This document shows, one piece after another, positions 37,191 to 46,878 of a stretch of DNA of 64,000 nt. The stretch comes from Chlorokybus atmophyticus (Eukaryota > Streptophyta > Chlorokybophyceae > Chlorokybales > Chlorokybaceae). The stretch is from the NCBI GenBank assembly GCA_009103225.1, contig RHPI01003156.1, positions 536,537 to 600,536 on the forward strand, written 5' to 3'. Under the pieces are notes generated by a model. That model had not been told where the DNA came from. It searched no databases and saw only the letters and a list, made by a program, of their open reading frames with translations. The position numbers were made by a program, and so were the translations under genes. Within the stretch, counting starts at the first letter, position 1. Each line of letters begins with the position of its first letter.

Positions 37191-38429
37191 CCGGTAAGTC
37201 GGGATGATGGTACAATGCAATTATCGTACTATATTAATGGTATAAAATGTTCATTGCTATAGTGACATAATTGTACCATTTGAATGGTACGACGGTGCCA
37301 TTGTACCGTTGAGCGTTTGTATGACTTGGGCAGCCCAAGTCATTCAAACGCTCAACGGCTAGAAGTGTTGAACAGGTGAGCGCTGGGCGGCGGCGGCGGC
37401 GGTATGGTAAGCGACAGCATGCGAGTGTGAAGGTTGTGTATATTGCTGTTAACTGTGCTTGATTAATTGCCTTATGCTTTGCAAGAGCGGCGGTGGATAT
37501 GGAGCGACGGCGGAGGTGGAGCGCGGTGCAGGAGCGCCGGTTTCTATTAAGGCCTTAGACTAGGGTGGTAGTAGAAGCTTACAATATGTAGTGCAGATTG
37601 TGCATACAGTGAAGTACTTTTATAACTTGCAATATATATTGTAATGTTTCTTATTTCAGTCGTCGTCTTGCTTGTCACGCATTCTAAAAACTAAACAATA
37701 CCAACATGTATCTTTAGACGTACCTATCGATAACGGTCGGTAGGGAAAAGGTACCATGAGGTACCTGTTAGTCACACTGAGTTAGTGTACAGTCACCGGT
37801 ACATTAACTGTACCTAACCAACATGTACCGGTTAGTCGTCGCAAATTTTACACGGTGACTGACAAGAGACTGAGGGACTGACAAGAGACTGACCATATCT
37901 GACCCTAACTGACCTAACGAGTTGGGCCATTAAGGGACTGAAATGGACTGCCGGTGCATTTTGTGACCTATACTCAATTACCGACCGCCTATTGTACAGT
38001 ACAGTGGATTGTTGCCTACCGGTGGTGACGTGACAGCAACATATGTTGACAGCCGACCGCCGGTCATACAGCTTCCGTAACGGCAACCTACCTATTATGA
38101 CAATTAAGTGTACATTCAGGCCCCTAATGGCGACGGTCGATACCGGTGAGTCAGAGTTGACCCGCGGACGGCCGCCGGCCGTACATTAGCCGCGGCGGCG
38201 ACCAACCTACATTGGTAAGCTAATGACCACTCAGTCCCAACGAAGTCTCCTAAAAGGGACGAGCGATGGCGGCGGGTACCTGTCAGTCCGGTTAGGTATA
38301 CTTGGCACCCTCATGGGAACAATAGTACCATTACAATGGTACAACAGTTCCATTAAAGTACCCTAGATGGTACTCATTATGTGATTGCACAATGGAGCCA
38401 TCGTACCATTTTTATGGTACGATCGTACC

Positions 38430-38492
38430 ATTGACTTGAAGCCGTTGAGCGTTTAAACCGCAGCAGCGTTCAAACGCTCAACGGCTTCAAGT
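38430..38492. repeat. perfect short palindrome (hairpin)
   Basis: CTTGAAGCCGTTGAGCGTTT and its exact complement AAACGCTCAACGGCTTCAAG flank a loop of about 16 bases. Related hairpins occur at about 35509-35560 and 37311-37358, where the centre is ACTTGGGCAGCCCAAGT. Confidence 0.85.
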
Positions 38493-39296
38493 TCGAGGAC
38501 AGTTGTGCGGCGGCGGCGGCAGTAGTGGCGGCGGTGGCGGCGGCGGCAATTGCAATGGCATGGTAGGTGAGTTTGATTATATGTGTCATGATGTATGATG
38601 CCATCATGTTGGCGCCCTTGCCGACCAGGCCAGTGGAGGAGGAGCGGCGAGGCGGCGGCGGCGGAGGAAGAGCGGCGGCGCAGGCGGCTGAGTATAAGGG
38701 TAGAGTATAGAGTAGTAGTAGTAGTAGTAATAGTAATAGCTCAACATAGTTTACATTGTAGCGTAGCAACAGTTTGTAATTTAATCCATGGGTACTTTTG
38801 TGCATCAGTCAAGCCTATAACTCGCCGTCTCTCACAGTTGACGACAATCACATGCATGCAGTATGCAGCACATGACTGAACGGTACCGGTAGGTACCGGT
38901 AGGTACTGGGGACATTAACGTCAGTTACCCTAAAAGTATCATAAGGTACCCCAAAGGTACTAGATAGTTAGGCACCCTTGAGGTACGGTTGCCGGTACCT
39001 AACTGTTAGGTACCGGTTAATTAGGTCAAGTCCCTTTTGCTTGACTGATGGGTATTTGACAGGTACCTGTCAATCTCGGTCAGTCCCTTTATTAAAACGG
39101 CTGCCGACTAATGGTGACGGCCGTTATATCAGGTCCCTGTATCGAGATTATAGGTGGACTGAGCCACGACAGTCCAAATAACTATCGTTTGGTGCACGGC
39201 CGTTGCCAATATTCAATCGGCCGGCAGGGGAAACATTTTGCGACGGTTAGGTTAAGTCCCTTTTGCGGGTATGTAACTGACAGGTATCTGTCCGTC

Positions 39297-39453
39297 CAAG
39301 TCCCTTTGTGCAAACGGCCGGGGACAGCCGTTATACTCAGGTCCCTGTATCGAGATAACAGATGGACTGAGCCACTACATTTTAAATAAGTATTCTCAGT
39401 TGCACGGCCGTTGCCAATATTTGGACGGCCGGCAGGGGAAAAATATCGCGACG
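39297..39453 (-). repeat. extra terminal-arm copy of the fold-back element
   Basis: A further copy of the outer arm lies just outside the element, in the same orientation as the right end: GTTGCACGGCCGTTGCCAAT, then GGCCGGCAGGGGAAA, ending ATATCGCGACG. A tandem terminal repeat or a second truncated element would explain it. Confidence 0.75.
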
Positions 39454-39632
39454 TTTCGAAGTTTTGCTCCACCATAGTATATATGCTGTGCTGTTAGGCA
39501 CACAGTCAACAAGCCACTACTATAGGTAGTGCTGTTACACGGTTCTTTGCATGAGTAGAATTTGTATTGCACTGTTAAGTGAGGTGAGTGCGCAAGCAAC
39601 GCGTGGATGCTATGCCTTTATTGATCCCCACA

Positions 39633-39711
39633 TGTAACGGGAAGGTACATTAATTTTTCACAAATCAACCATAAAAGTGCCAAGTCTTTTGCGGTCGAGT
39701 GGGCTGTGACA
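39633..39711 (+). repeat. 79-bp LTR-like direct repeat, left copy
   Basis: Starts TGTAACGGGAAGG and ends GGGCTGTGACA (TG...CA). It matches 50600-50678 with about 8 differences in 79 bp. It is followed by a tRNA-like stretch (A-box-like GCGGTCGAGTGG inside the repeat; B-box GGTTCGATTCC at 39736-39746). Best reading: the 5' terminal repeat of a TRIM-like miniature LTR element; a tRNA-derived SINE head is the alternative. Confidence 0.7.
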
Positions 39712-39735
39712 TTGGTCATTGGAGTTTGAGACCCG

Positions 39736-39746
39736 GGTTCGATTCC
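39736..39746 (+). promoter_or_regulatory. RNA polymerase III B-box-like motif (tRNA-derived)
   Basis: GGTTCGATTCC fits the B-box/T-loop consensus, about 45 bases after an A-box-like GTCGAGTGG. The surrounding sequence does not fold into a full tRNA because the acceptor stems do not pair, so it is tRNA-derived and not a tRNA gene. Confidence 0.5.
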
Positions 39747-39810
39747 TGCTTTGCACACGAACTCCGCGGTCGTTGTTTCTCGATCCAATAATATCGTAAA
39801 TGGTCACTTC

Positions 39811-39833
39811 CAGTCAGGACGCCAGAGGCCTTC
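39811..39833 (+). repeat. left terminal inverted repeat (23 bp)
   Basis: Exact reverse complement of 50301-50323. Preceded by CTTC. Confidence 0.88.
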
Positions 39834-40243
39834 TGCTATGGTAGATTGCAGGAAACGGACGGTCGCGATGACGTCTTGCTACGTAGTACGACAGTGAGGT
39901 GTTAGCGAACACAGCTGCTCGCGTGGCGTGTTCAGTGCTCGTGTAGCTGTGTTGGTCGACGCTGTGCCGACAGTGATCACCGTTTGTTAACGGTAGTGAA
40001 TCAGCCGTTGGCGAACGGCTTTCTTGCGAGAATAGTGTCGGTTAGTGCTTCTTGATACCCGTTGCTCTCGGATTTGTGTATCTGCTTCTGTCGTGTGGTT
40101 GTGTTTGACATCGCTGATCGACAGTGGATATCTAGGCTTGCCAACGGTTGTTGTTTCAAATGTTGAAGGATAAATGGGGCGGGCGAGTTGAGGGAGGGTG
40201 AGTGGCAGTGTGTGCTGTGAGTGTCCTGTGAGTGCCGGCGGCG

Positions 40244-43200
40244 ATGGCGGAGGAAGCATCTGTGCACTTGCTTGTCGAGGAGCAACGTCGCAGGTTGGAT
40301 GAGGTGGAGGCTGTGAGGTGTTCACGCAATGACAATCAGCGTGAGTATGCAAAGCGGCGCAGGCAGGAAGACAAGTACTATGTGAACCAGCTGAAGGCAG
40401 AGTGTGGTCTGGTGAAGTCGCGGATGAATGCTACCGGTGTTTTCTTGCATGCGCTGACTTGTGGGAAGGTCTGGCGATGGGAAGGTGACAACCTCGTTCT
40501 GATGAAGGTGCGTGGTGCATGCCCTGGTGCACGTAACATGGCATGTGACTGATTGCAGGCGCACAGCGTGGCATTGTGTACTTTGTTGCTGAGTATTTGC
40601 ATGCTGTTTGCCCTACTTTGTCTTTTCCGTGCCATGCTGCGTTGCCTCTGACCTATCTTGAATGCTCTTGCGTTTTGTCTGCAGCCTGGAGAGCGTCGCG
40701 CTGTCCGTTGTGCTACTGGACAGGACTCGCAGGTAGTAGGTGTTATGCGCATGTGTGCATGTATGGATGTAATGGCAGTGTATTAAAACTGGAGCTGACA
40801 CATGTGTTCTAGCACGACGTGGACTTGGATCAGTCAGATTCAGACGAGGAAGAAGACCGGGAGGACCAGGAGAACATCTGTCTAGATTCCACTCAGCAGC
40901 GCAAGAGACAAAAGCAGCACCAGCCTGGTTTTCAACAGCAGGTCCCCTCCATACTTGCGTTGCATCAGCCATTGCATCAACACTCTCGCGTGGATCGAGA
41001 TGGCAATCGGGTCACGCTAGGGCCCATCATGAACAGGCTCCACAATTCAAGGAGTGCGCAGAAACCGCCCAGGACACCACATGCTTCTGGCCCAGGTGGG
41101 CGCCAGGGCTAGGGTGTCAAAGTTACTCTATCAGTGGCGACGCCTACAATGCTCCTTACTGGTAGCGCTCATAAGCTGAAGCAGCCTCTAGACGTTGCTG
41201 TTTACTCAGTGTTGCTATGCTGTACATAAGGCAATAAAAGTGTGAAGAGTACCTGAATGCCCGTTGTGTTGTGTGTGCAGACAATGTGAGGACTGCCACT
41301 GTGCATGCAGACACTGCGTACCGGCAGACCCGTGTGTTCAGCCAACTGGAGGTACTCGCAGTGTGTGTGGATGAGTGAATATGCATTATGCACAGTGGGC
41401 TTGTGCGGTTGGCACTGGGGGGTATAGGATATTGCAAGGTATTCATGTGTTGGAGGTGCTACATATATCTGCGAACGAGTCCTCGCAATGTGATGTATGA
41501 CTTGCATGATCGGCCACACGTGTACAGGCTGGTGTACGATTGCATATGCAAGATTGCACCTATAAATGTGTACTGAATTGCCTAGTGTGTGTTGCTAGTT
41601 CATGAGGCTCGAAGTGCAAAGGTTGTCCGCCGAGCTTGACTCCATGGGCGTGGTCAGAGACGGGTTGAGGAAGGAGGTTGAATGCTTGTCAGCAGCGTTG
41701 AGGGAGAAAGAAGCTGAGGAAAGTAGTCACACTGCCACCGAAGTGGGGGAGGCGAGGCAGCAGGCCCAACTTCTGCGTGAAAAAAACACAGTGAGCCGTG
41801 TTGATCATGTGGCAGGCCTGCAACTGCGTTAACCACGAGGAGGATGTTGAAATGTACCTGATTGTCTGACCTTGTAGGAATTACAAGAGCAGCTGCGGCG
41901 CAATGTCGCAGAGGATAATAAGCGGAGACAGGAGGCTGCGTGTGCCATACAAGACCTGAAGGATGAGTTAGAGGATGTGCAGCAGCATGCAGAGGTAGGG
42001 TGCCTGGTGACAAACACATTGCCTCATGCTATGCACGCTTGGTGCATGGGTCTCATGCTCGATACTGAACAGGTGTTGGAGACTTCTGTGCGAGAGGGGA
42101 CTGAGTTCATGAATGCAGAGAGGCGTCGGCGGCTCAGGGCTGAGCGTGATCTGGAAGGTTACCGCGGCAAGCTGGTAGAGTTGGAGGATGTAATTGCGGG
42201 TCTGCGGGAGACAGTGCGTACGAGTGGTCTTCCACGCCCGTCGCAGTATGACGCCCACGTGGCTGATGAGGTGCGGCAGTTATATGAAGGCGGTGTCCAG
42301 GAAGCTGCGAGTGAGCAGCCCGATGAGCCTCTGGGGTGTGCTGTTCGTGATGTGGCAGCGCTGCTGCTGCCAATAGACGCAGTAGTTTTCTTAACAGCTG
42401 TGGCTGCCAAGTACAACATCACTCCAGCACGCATCCTGATGAGAGCGGGTAATCAACGATTGCCTGGCGCTGTGGTGGTGGTGACTGGGGCCAGGCAGCA
42501 AGGCACCTTGCTGATCGCTGCATGGTCCGACCCTTTGCGCTGCCTGTTGCGTCATGGGATGAGGGTGACTGAAGTGCCTGTCAGCACACAGAGTCAACGT
42601 GCCACTACAAGTGCGCCAGAAGGTGATGAGCTCCCTGATGCAGTGCTGCGTACACTCGACAGGCTAATGGATGCTGAAAGGCAACGTCAAGTGGAGCGCA
42701 ACAAAGTAGACCCAGACCTGCGCGTAGTGGACTGGAAAGATGAGTGGGAGAGCTCTGGGACTGTGCTGCGACGGGTATTCGGGGCCCTGACTGGGTATAA
42801 TGCCATGGAGAGGGTGCAGTCACCAACACCTGTGCAAGTGCGGGCTGCAACCATGCAGCGCAACAAAACCCTGTTCCTGATGCACAGCACACTGTATGCG
42901 AGGAGCAAGTTTGCGTACTCAATACTGCACCTGGTGGTCACTGATGAGGTGGACATGCACTCTCAAGGCAACAAGCTCATTAAGACACTGAACCGTTTGG
43001 GGGTGGCTGTCAGCCGCAGTCATATTGATCGTCACATCCACTCCAGAGCCCTCAACAACCTTAACTCCATGGCGAGGCTGCAGCCGCGACCCGGCATGCA
43101 TGTGCTGGCATCGATAGACAACCTGGATATCAAAGCAGGACATCAGGCCAGGTATAAAGGCAGGAAGGGCGGAGACATCCATGCAACATCAACTCAACTG

Positions 43201-44794
43201 ACCTCAACACAGGGGCGTGCAGCCAACGAGCCATTGCCATTGCAGGTATTATTTGATATGTTACTGGCACGTCAGCAATGCATGGGAAGATGAAGTGCTG
43301 ACAAGCAATACTGTGTGCCTGTTGCAGCCATCCAGGAACCGAACTCTGGCTGAATCGATGATAGCAGAGCCTCAAGCAGACCCCATGCCGATGCCAGCCG
43401 CCCTGCCACGCAGAGCTGCGGTGCTGCAAAGTGGCCCCATTCTCAACCTGCAACCAGCGGAGACGGAAGCACTTGAGTGCTTCACAAACAATATGCTCAA
43501 TACTGTACTGCTCCGCATGCAACAAGATGATCAAGCCTCGCTGCCGACTCTGAAGGAGGATTGGGCGAGGTACATGCAGTTGTCAACTGGAGAGACCACT
43601 GTTGTGAAGAACGACATCGAGTACCTGCCTGTGCTTCCATTCTGTCCAGACAACATTGACAATCTCAAGCATGCGCTGTTGCAACTGCGTGCCAAGGTGG
43701 GCATCACCGATGCGAATGGCAAGATATGTGTAACCGGCGACCAGAAGACCTTTTCACTGATGCATGCCCTCAAAAAGGCAGAACCTGGATACTGGGAATG
43801 GGTGGTGCCACTGCCTGGAGATTTCCATGTGTTGATGAACATGCAGTCGGTGCTGACCAAAATGGCGTGGGATGCTGAGCTGGATGCACTGTCTTTGGAA
43901 GCGGGATTCTCTGTATCAACTGCCCGCAACCACATAGCGGACGGGTCTCACTGGAAGAAGATCCACAACTTCTTGGTCAAAGCTTGGGAGGCCCTAATCA
44001 GACACATGTTCATGCTGTGGGAGGAGGCAGAGCGGGATGAAGTCCTGCGCATGTGCAGAACATACTTGGAGCAGAACGGGGTCAGTGCCACCAAGACCAC
44101 ATCCTTTTTCAGACTGTGGTGCACAGAGCAGGCGAAGTCTGATCATACATGGCAGTTCTGGTGGAACTTTGTCAACCGTGACATGCTCAATTACCTGGGT
44201 CTCTTTTGCTCAGTGCGCCAGAAGATTTGGCACTTGAGGCTTGCAACATGGAAGGGTCTGAGCCCGCTCCCATTTGCCTGGGATTGGTACCACTACCAGA
44301 AGGTGATGACACTGCATCTCGGGGACCTGCAGCAAATGCCTTAGGATCTGCGTGACATGTTGGAATCGGGTGGCTTTGCATTGAGCCTCACCGGAGCAGC
44401 CGGTAGGATGGTGGCGCTGGATGAGGCGCACGAGTGTCAGGTGAACCGTGATATGAAGATGTCATTGTGCAGGCCAACTACTGAACAGCTGCGGCAAAAG
44501 TCATTGTACCTGGGAGAGCGCAGCCAATCTCATAAGCAATTCCAGAGGCAGTTGCTGCTAGACAACGAGCTGTTGAACAATGACCTCAACGATGATGCCG
44601 ACGACGACCACAACAGGGTGATGCGTATTTTGACGACAGATGCCTCACGATGTGGCAGTGATCTACAGCACATGTCCACGCTGCTCATCAACAGTCAAGC
44701 ACTGGCACGACCTCACCAGCAGCAGTTGCTACATCTGACATCCGGAGCTCCGGCATCAGCAGCTGCTTCCGCTGACCTGGCCCGCCAGTACTAG
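40244..44794 (+). CDS. element gene A: coiled-coil, transposase-like protein (DUF6589-like), with in-frame TAG
   Basis: Eight exons in phase: 40244-40507, 40685-40732, 40813-41095, 41281-41351, 41599-41790, 41878-41994, 42073-43245, 43328-44794. The N-terminal third is basic and acidic coiled coil (QRRRLDEVEAVRCSRNDNQ; ELQEQLRRNVAEDNKRRQE). The C-terminal part has VTGDQKTFSLMHAL, VVPLPGDFHVLMNMQSVLTK, then DMLESGGFALSLTGAAG and VALDEAHECQVNRDMKMSL. Their order recalls uncharacterised DUF6589-type proteins of repetitive gene families, possibly transposases with a degraded or unusual RNase-H-like core. A TAG at 44342-44344 interrupts the frame between GDLQQMP and DLRDML, within the conserved region, so this copy is probably inactive unless read through. 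It ends at TAG 44792-44794. The start ATG lies at 40244 after a GC-rich leader; about 1,200 codons in all. Confidence 0.65.
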
Positions 44795-44887
44795 GTCGGG
44801 TTAGAGGCTTTGAAATCATTCGTGGAGGTCGAGTTGTGCCGAGAAGCAGCTCCTTGCAAAGTCAGTAGGCGATTCAACCTGAAAACA

Positions 44888-46717
44888 ATGGCGGCTGCCA
44901 AGAAGCGAGTTACCAAACAGGGCACAGTGTTGAAACAGTACAGACAGGAAATGCTGGTCGTCAAGCGCCTTGCTGCAACAGGAGCAGACAAGGACGCTGT
45001 CACTGCCCGATACCGTGAACACCCTTGGGCATTATTCGAAGAGTCAACAGGCAAGATGAGGTCGGGCGATAAATCCAAATTTCTATCTGAAGTGGCTGGT
45101 CATGATGCACCATGCTGGAGCCGCATCTCGCCGCCAGGCGTGGAGTGCATCATCCTCGAGGGCATGTTCCTCATTAACAAAGAGCCACAGATCACCCAAG
45201 GCAAGATTAAGGACTACATCAGCCACCTGATGCGTACCTCAGTCCTGAGCCGTCTCGCCAACCCCACCGTGCGTAGTGTGCATGTCGTGTTTGATACACC
45301 TAGACTGCAAACCGGTGTGAAGTCTTCCCTGCAAACTGCACGGGATGGTACAGCCAGAGCATCCGGAGGATGCCTCACTCTGGACACGGAGCTACCCAGG
45401 TCTTGGCGGGATATCCTCAAGGACAGGAGTCTGAAACGCTCGCTGTGCGAGCTCATCACAGAGCATATGCCGGCCTTACTGGCAGAGCACCTGCGCCCAG
45501 ACCAAGAGGTGGTGTTCGCCGGCGGTTCAGACCACCAGCAACAGGGTGACTTTGCACGCGTGGTGGCATGCGACATGAACAATGCCACATCCATCAGCCA
45601 TGTTGAGGACTACATTTGCAATCATGGAGAGGCGGACTCGAGAGTGTGGGTGCATGCGCACAACGCTCCCTACAACAACATCCTCATTTACTCACCAGAC
45701 ACAGACGTCACGATGATCGGGGTTGCCGTGACTGAGCAGTGGGACACCTCCTTAAAGGAAGTCACCGTGCAGGTAGCGCAGAATTCCTCCGGATCCACGC
45801 GCCCTCCCTTCATAAACCTGAACATCCTGCGCCAACACGTCAACTGCATGTATCAACTTAGCAGCATGCCTGAGGGTATGCGTGGATGGTTGCTGCTTGT
45901 GGTCTATACAGCCACTGGCAGCGACTACACTTCATTCATTGGCGGCATCTCCAAGCAGTTCATCTGGCGCACGGTCCTTGCGCAGCACACTGCGTTCATC
46001 ACTGGAGATGTTAGCGGTGAAGAACATGAGATGTGCTTTGCAGTGCTTCGTCTGCTCGGATGCTCATACTTTGAGAAGTACCGATCGTCGTTTGATAGCG
46101 GCACACCAGCTTCGCTGTACTACGAGTTGCACGGGCCTGATGCTACCACATCCGACAAGGTGTATTTGGGGGACTGGTTGGAAGCCATCCATAAGACGGT
46201 ATGGAAGAAGATTGCTACCCCCAGGGATACTATGCCGACAGTCGATGCACTGTGGTTGCACGCGTTGCGCGCGGTGTATGCAGTGCAGATGTGGATGCAA
46301 AGCTGTCAGTCCGATATGAACATGCCTGACCTGTCCGAATATGGCTTTGAGGAGGCAGATGGAGTGTGGACCGCAGTGCAAGACCTCGCAGAGAACATGG
46401 AAGTCGCCAAGAACAATAGGCATCGGCTGATGAAGGGATGTGCCTGCAAGACCTCCAGCTGCAGGGGCAAAAGGTGCTCGTGTAGAAAGGCCGGCAAAGC
46501 CTGCACTGACAGCTGCCAGTGCCTGGGATGCGACAACCACAGTCACACCAGCCACAATGCAAATGGACATGTTTCGGGAGTCACCGCGTCACACGCGCAG
46601 ACGCCCCTAACTGGGGCAGGCCATACAGACGACGACATTGACTGGGAGTTTCAGCAGACGGACGACAGTGACAGCGACATCGAAGACCTCACTCACATGG
46701 ACTTGGACGACATCTAA
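44888..46717 (+). CDS. element gene B: PIN/FEN-like nuclease with C-terminal CXC cysteine cluster
   Basis: Intronless, 609 aa from ATG 44888; the frame is open upstream to the TAG of gene A. Acidic residues sit as in PIN/FEN-type nucleases: VHVVFDT (D136), HGEADSRVWVHA (E248, D250), and YSPDTDVTMIGV (D271, D273). Related repeated proteins in animals show H-x-EAD-x-R, SPDTDV, and then A-x-TG-x-D-x-TS; here the last is YTATGSDYTSFIGG. The C-terminus (about 518-550) is a tesmin/TSO1-like cluster, CACKTSSCRGKRCSC then CTDSCQCLGCDN, which binds zinc and probably DNA. An acidic tail ends the protein. I infer it acts with gene A in mobilising the element. All candidate catalytic acids are intact. 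Gene A and gene B share one frame across two TAGs, so an ancestral fusion is conceivable. Confidence 0.72.
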   Translation: MAAAKKRVTKQGTVLKQYRQEMLVVKRLAATGADKDAVTARYREHPWALFEESTGKMRSGDKSKFLSEVAGHDAPCWSRISPPGVECIILEGMFLINKEPQITQGKIKDYISHLMRTSVLSRLANPTVRSVHVVFDTPRLQTGVKSSLQTARDGTARASGGCLTLDTELPRSWRDILKDRSLKRSLCELITEHMPALLAEHLRPDQEVVFAGGSDHQQQGDFARVVACDMNNATSISHVEDYICNHGEADSRVWVHAHNAPYNNILIYSPDTDVTMIGVAVTEQWDTSLKEVTVQVAQNSSGSTRPPFINLNILRQHVNCMYQLSSMPEGMRGWLLLVVYTATGSDYTSFIGGISKQFIWRTVLAQHTAFITGDVSGEEHEMCFAVLRLLGCSYFEKYRSSFDSGTPASLYYELHGPDATTSDKVYLGDWLEAIHKTVWKKIATPRDTMPTVDALWLHALRAVYAVQMWMQSCQSDMNMPDLSEYGFEEADGVWTAVQDLAENMEVAKNNRHRLMKGCACKTSSCRGKRCSCRKAGKACTDSCQCLGCDNHSHTSHNANGHVSGVTASHAQTPLTGAGHTDDDIDWEFQQTDDSDSDIEDLTHMDLDDI

Positions 46718-46878
46718 CTGACCCCTCCCGCAAAGGCCATTACTACAGAGTTGTTGAGGCGATCTCACATTTTTAGGGTTGACCGCACAAAATCAGGGCA
46801 CAGTCCATATCGGCGGCGACGGACGGTGGTGTGGCGTCAGAAGCGCTCTGCTGGTGTGGCCTGTTGTCGTCAGCCTCC

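Larger units (their letters stand above)
34706..39246. mobile_element. 4.5-kb fold-back-like element with nested inverted repeats
   Basis: The outer ends match as inverted repeats: CCGTCGCAAAATGTTTCCCC at 34706 and its complement ending at 39246. Similarity continues inward for over 200 bp (GGCAACGGCCGTGCA; CGATCTCGA/CGATAC-AGGGACCTG), roughly 80% by eye. Further pairs nest inside: GGTACC-rich arms (about 34870-35060 and 38880-39060), GCCGCCGCC-rich arms (about 35290-35490 and 38500-38690), and a strong pair at about 35760-36244 and 36694-37190. No ORF over about 110 codons and no transposase was seen. It resembles fold-back transposons, or several related elements inserted into one another. 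Boundaries are by eye and no target duplication was found. Confidence 0.7.

Noticed and set aside
39681-39760. tRNA gene with A and B boxes
   Set aside because: The B box and a D-arm-like segment are present, but acceptor stems do not pair and the anticodon arm is irregular. Treated as tRNA-derived repeat sequence.
40244-46717. KDZ (Kyakuja-Dileera-Zisupton) transposon assignment
   Set aside because: A cysteine cluster and a linked DNA-modifying enzyme are suggestive, but I cannot identify the KDZ transposase core, and the PIN-like acids point elsewhere.
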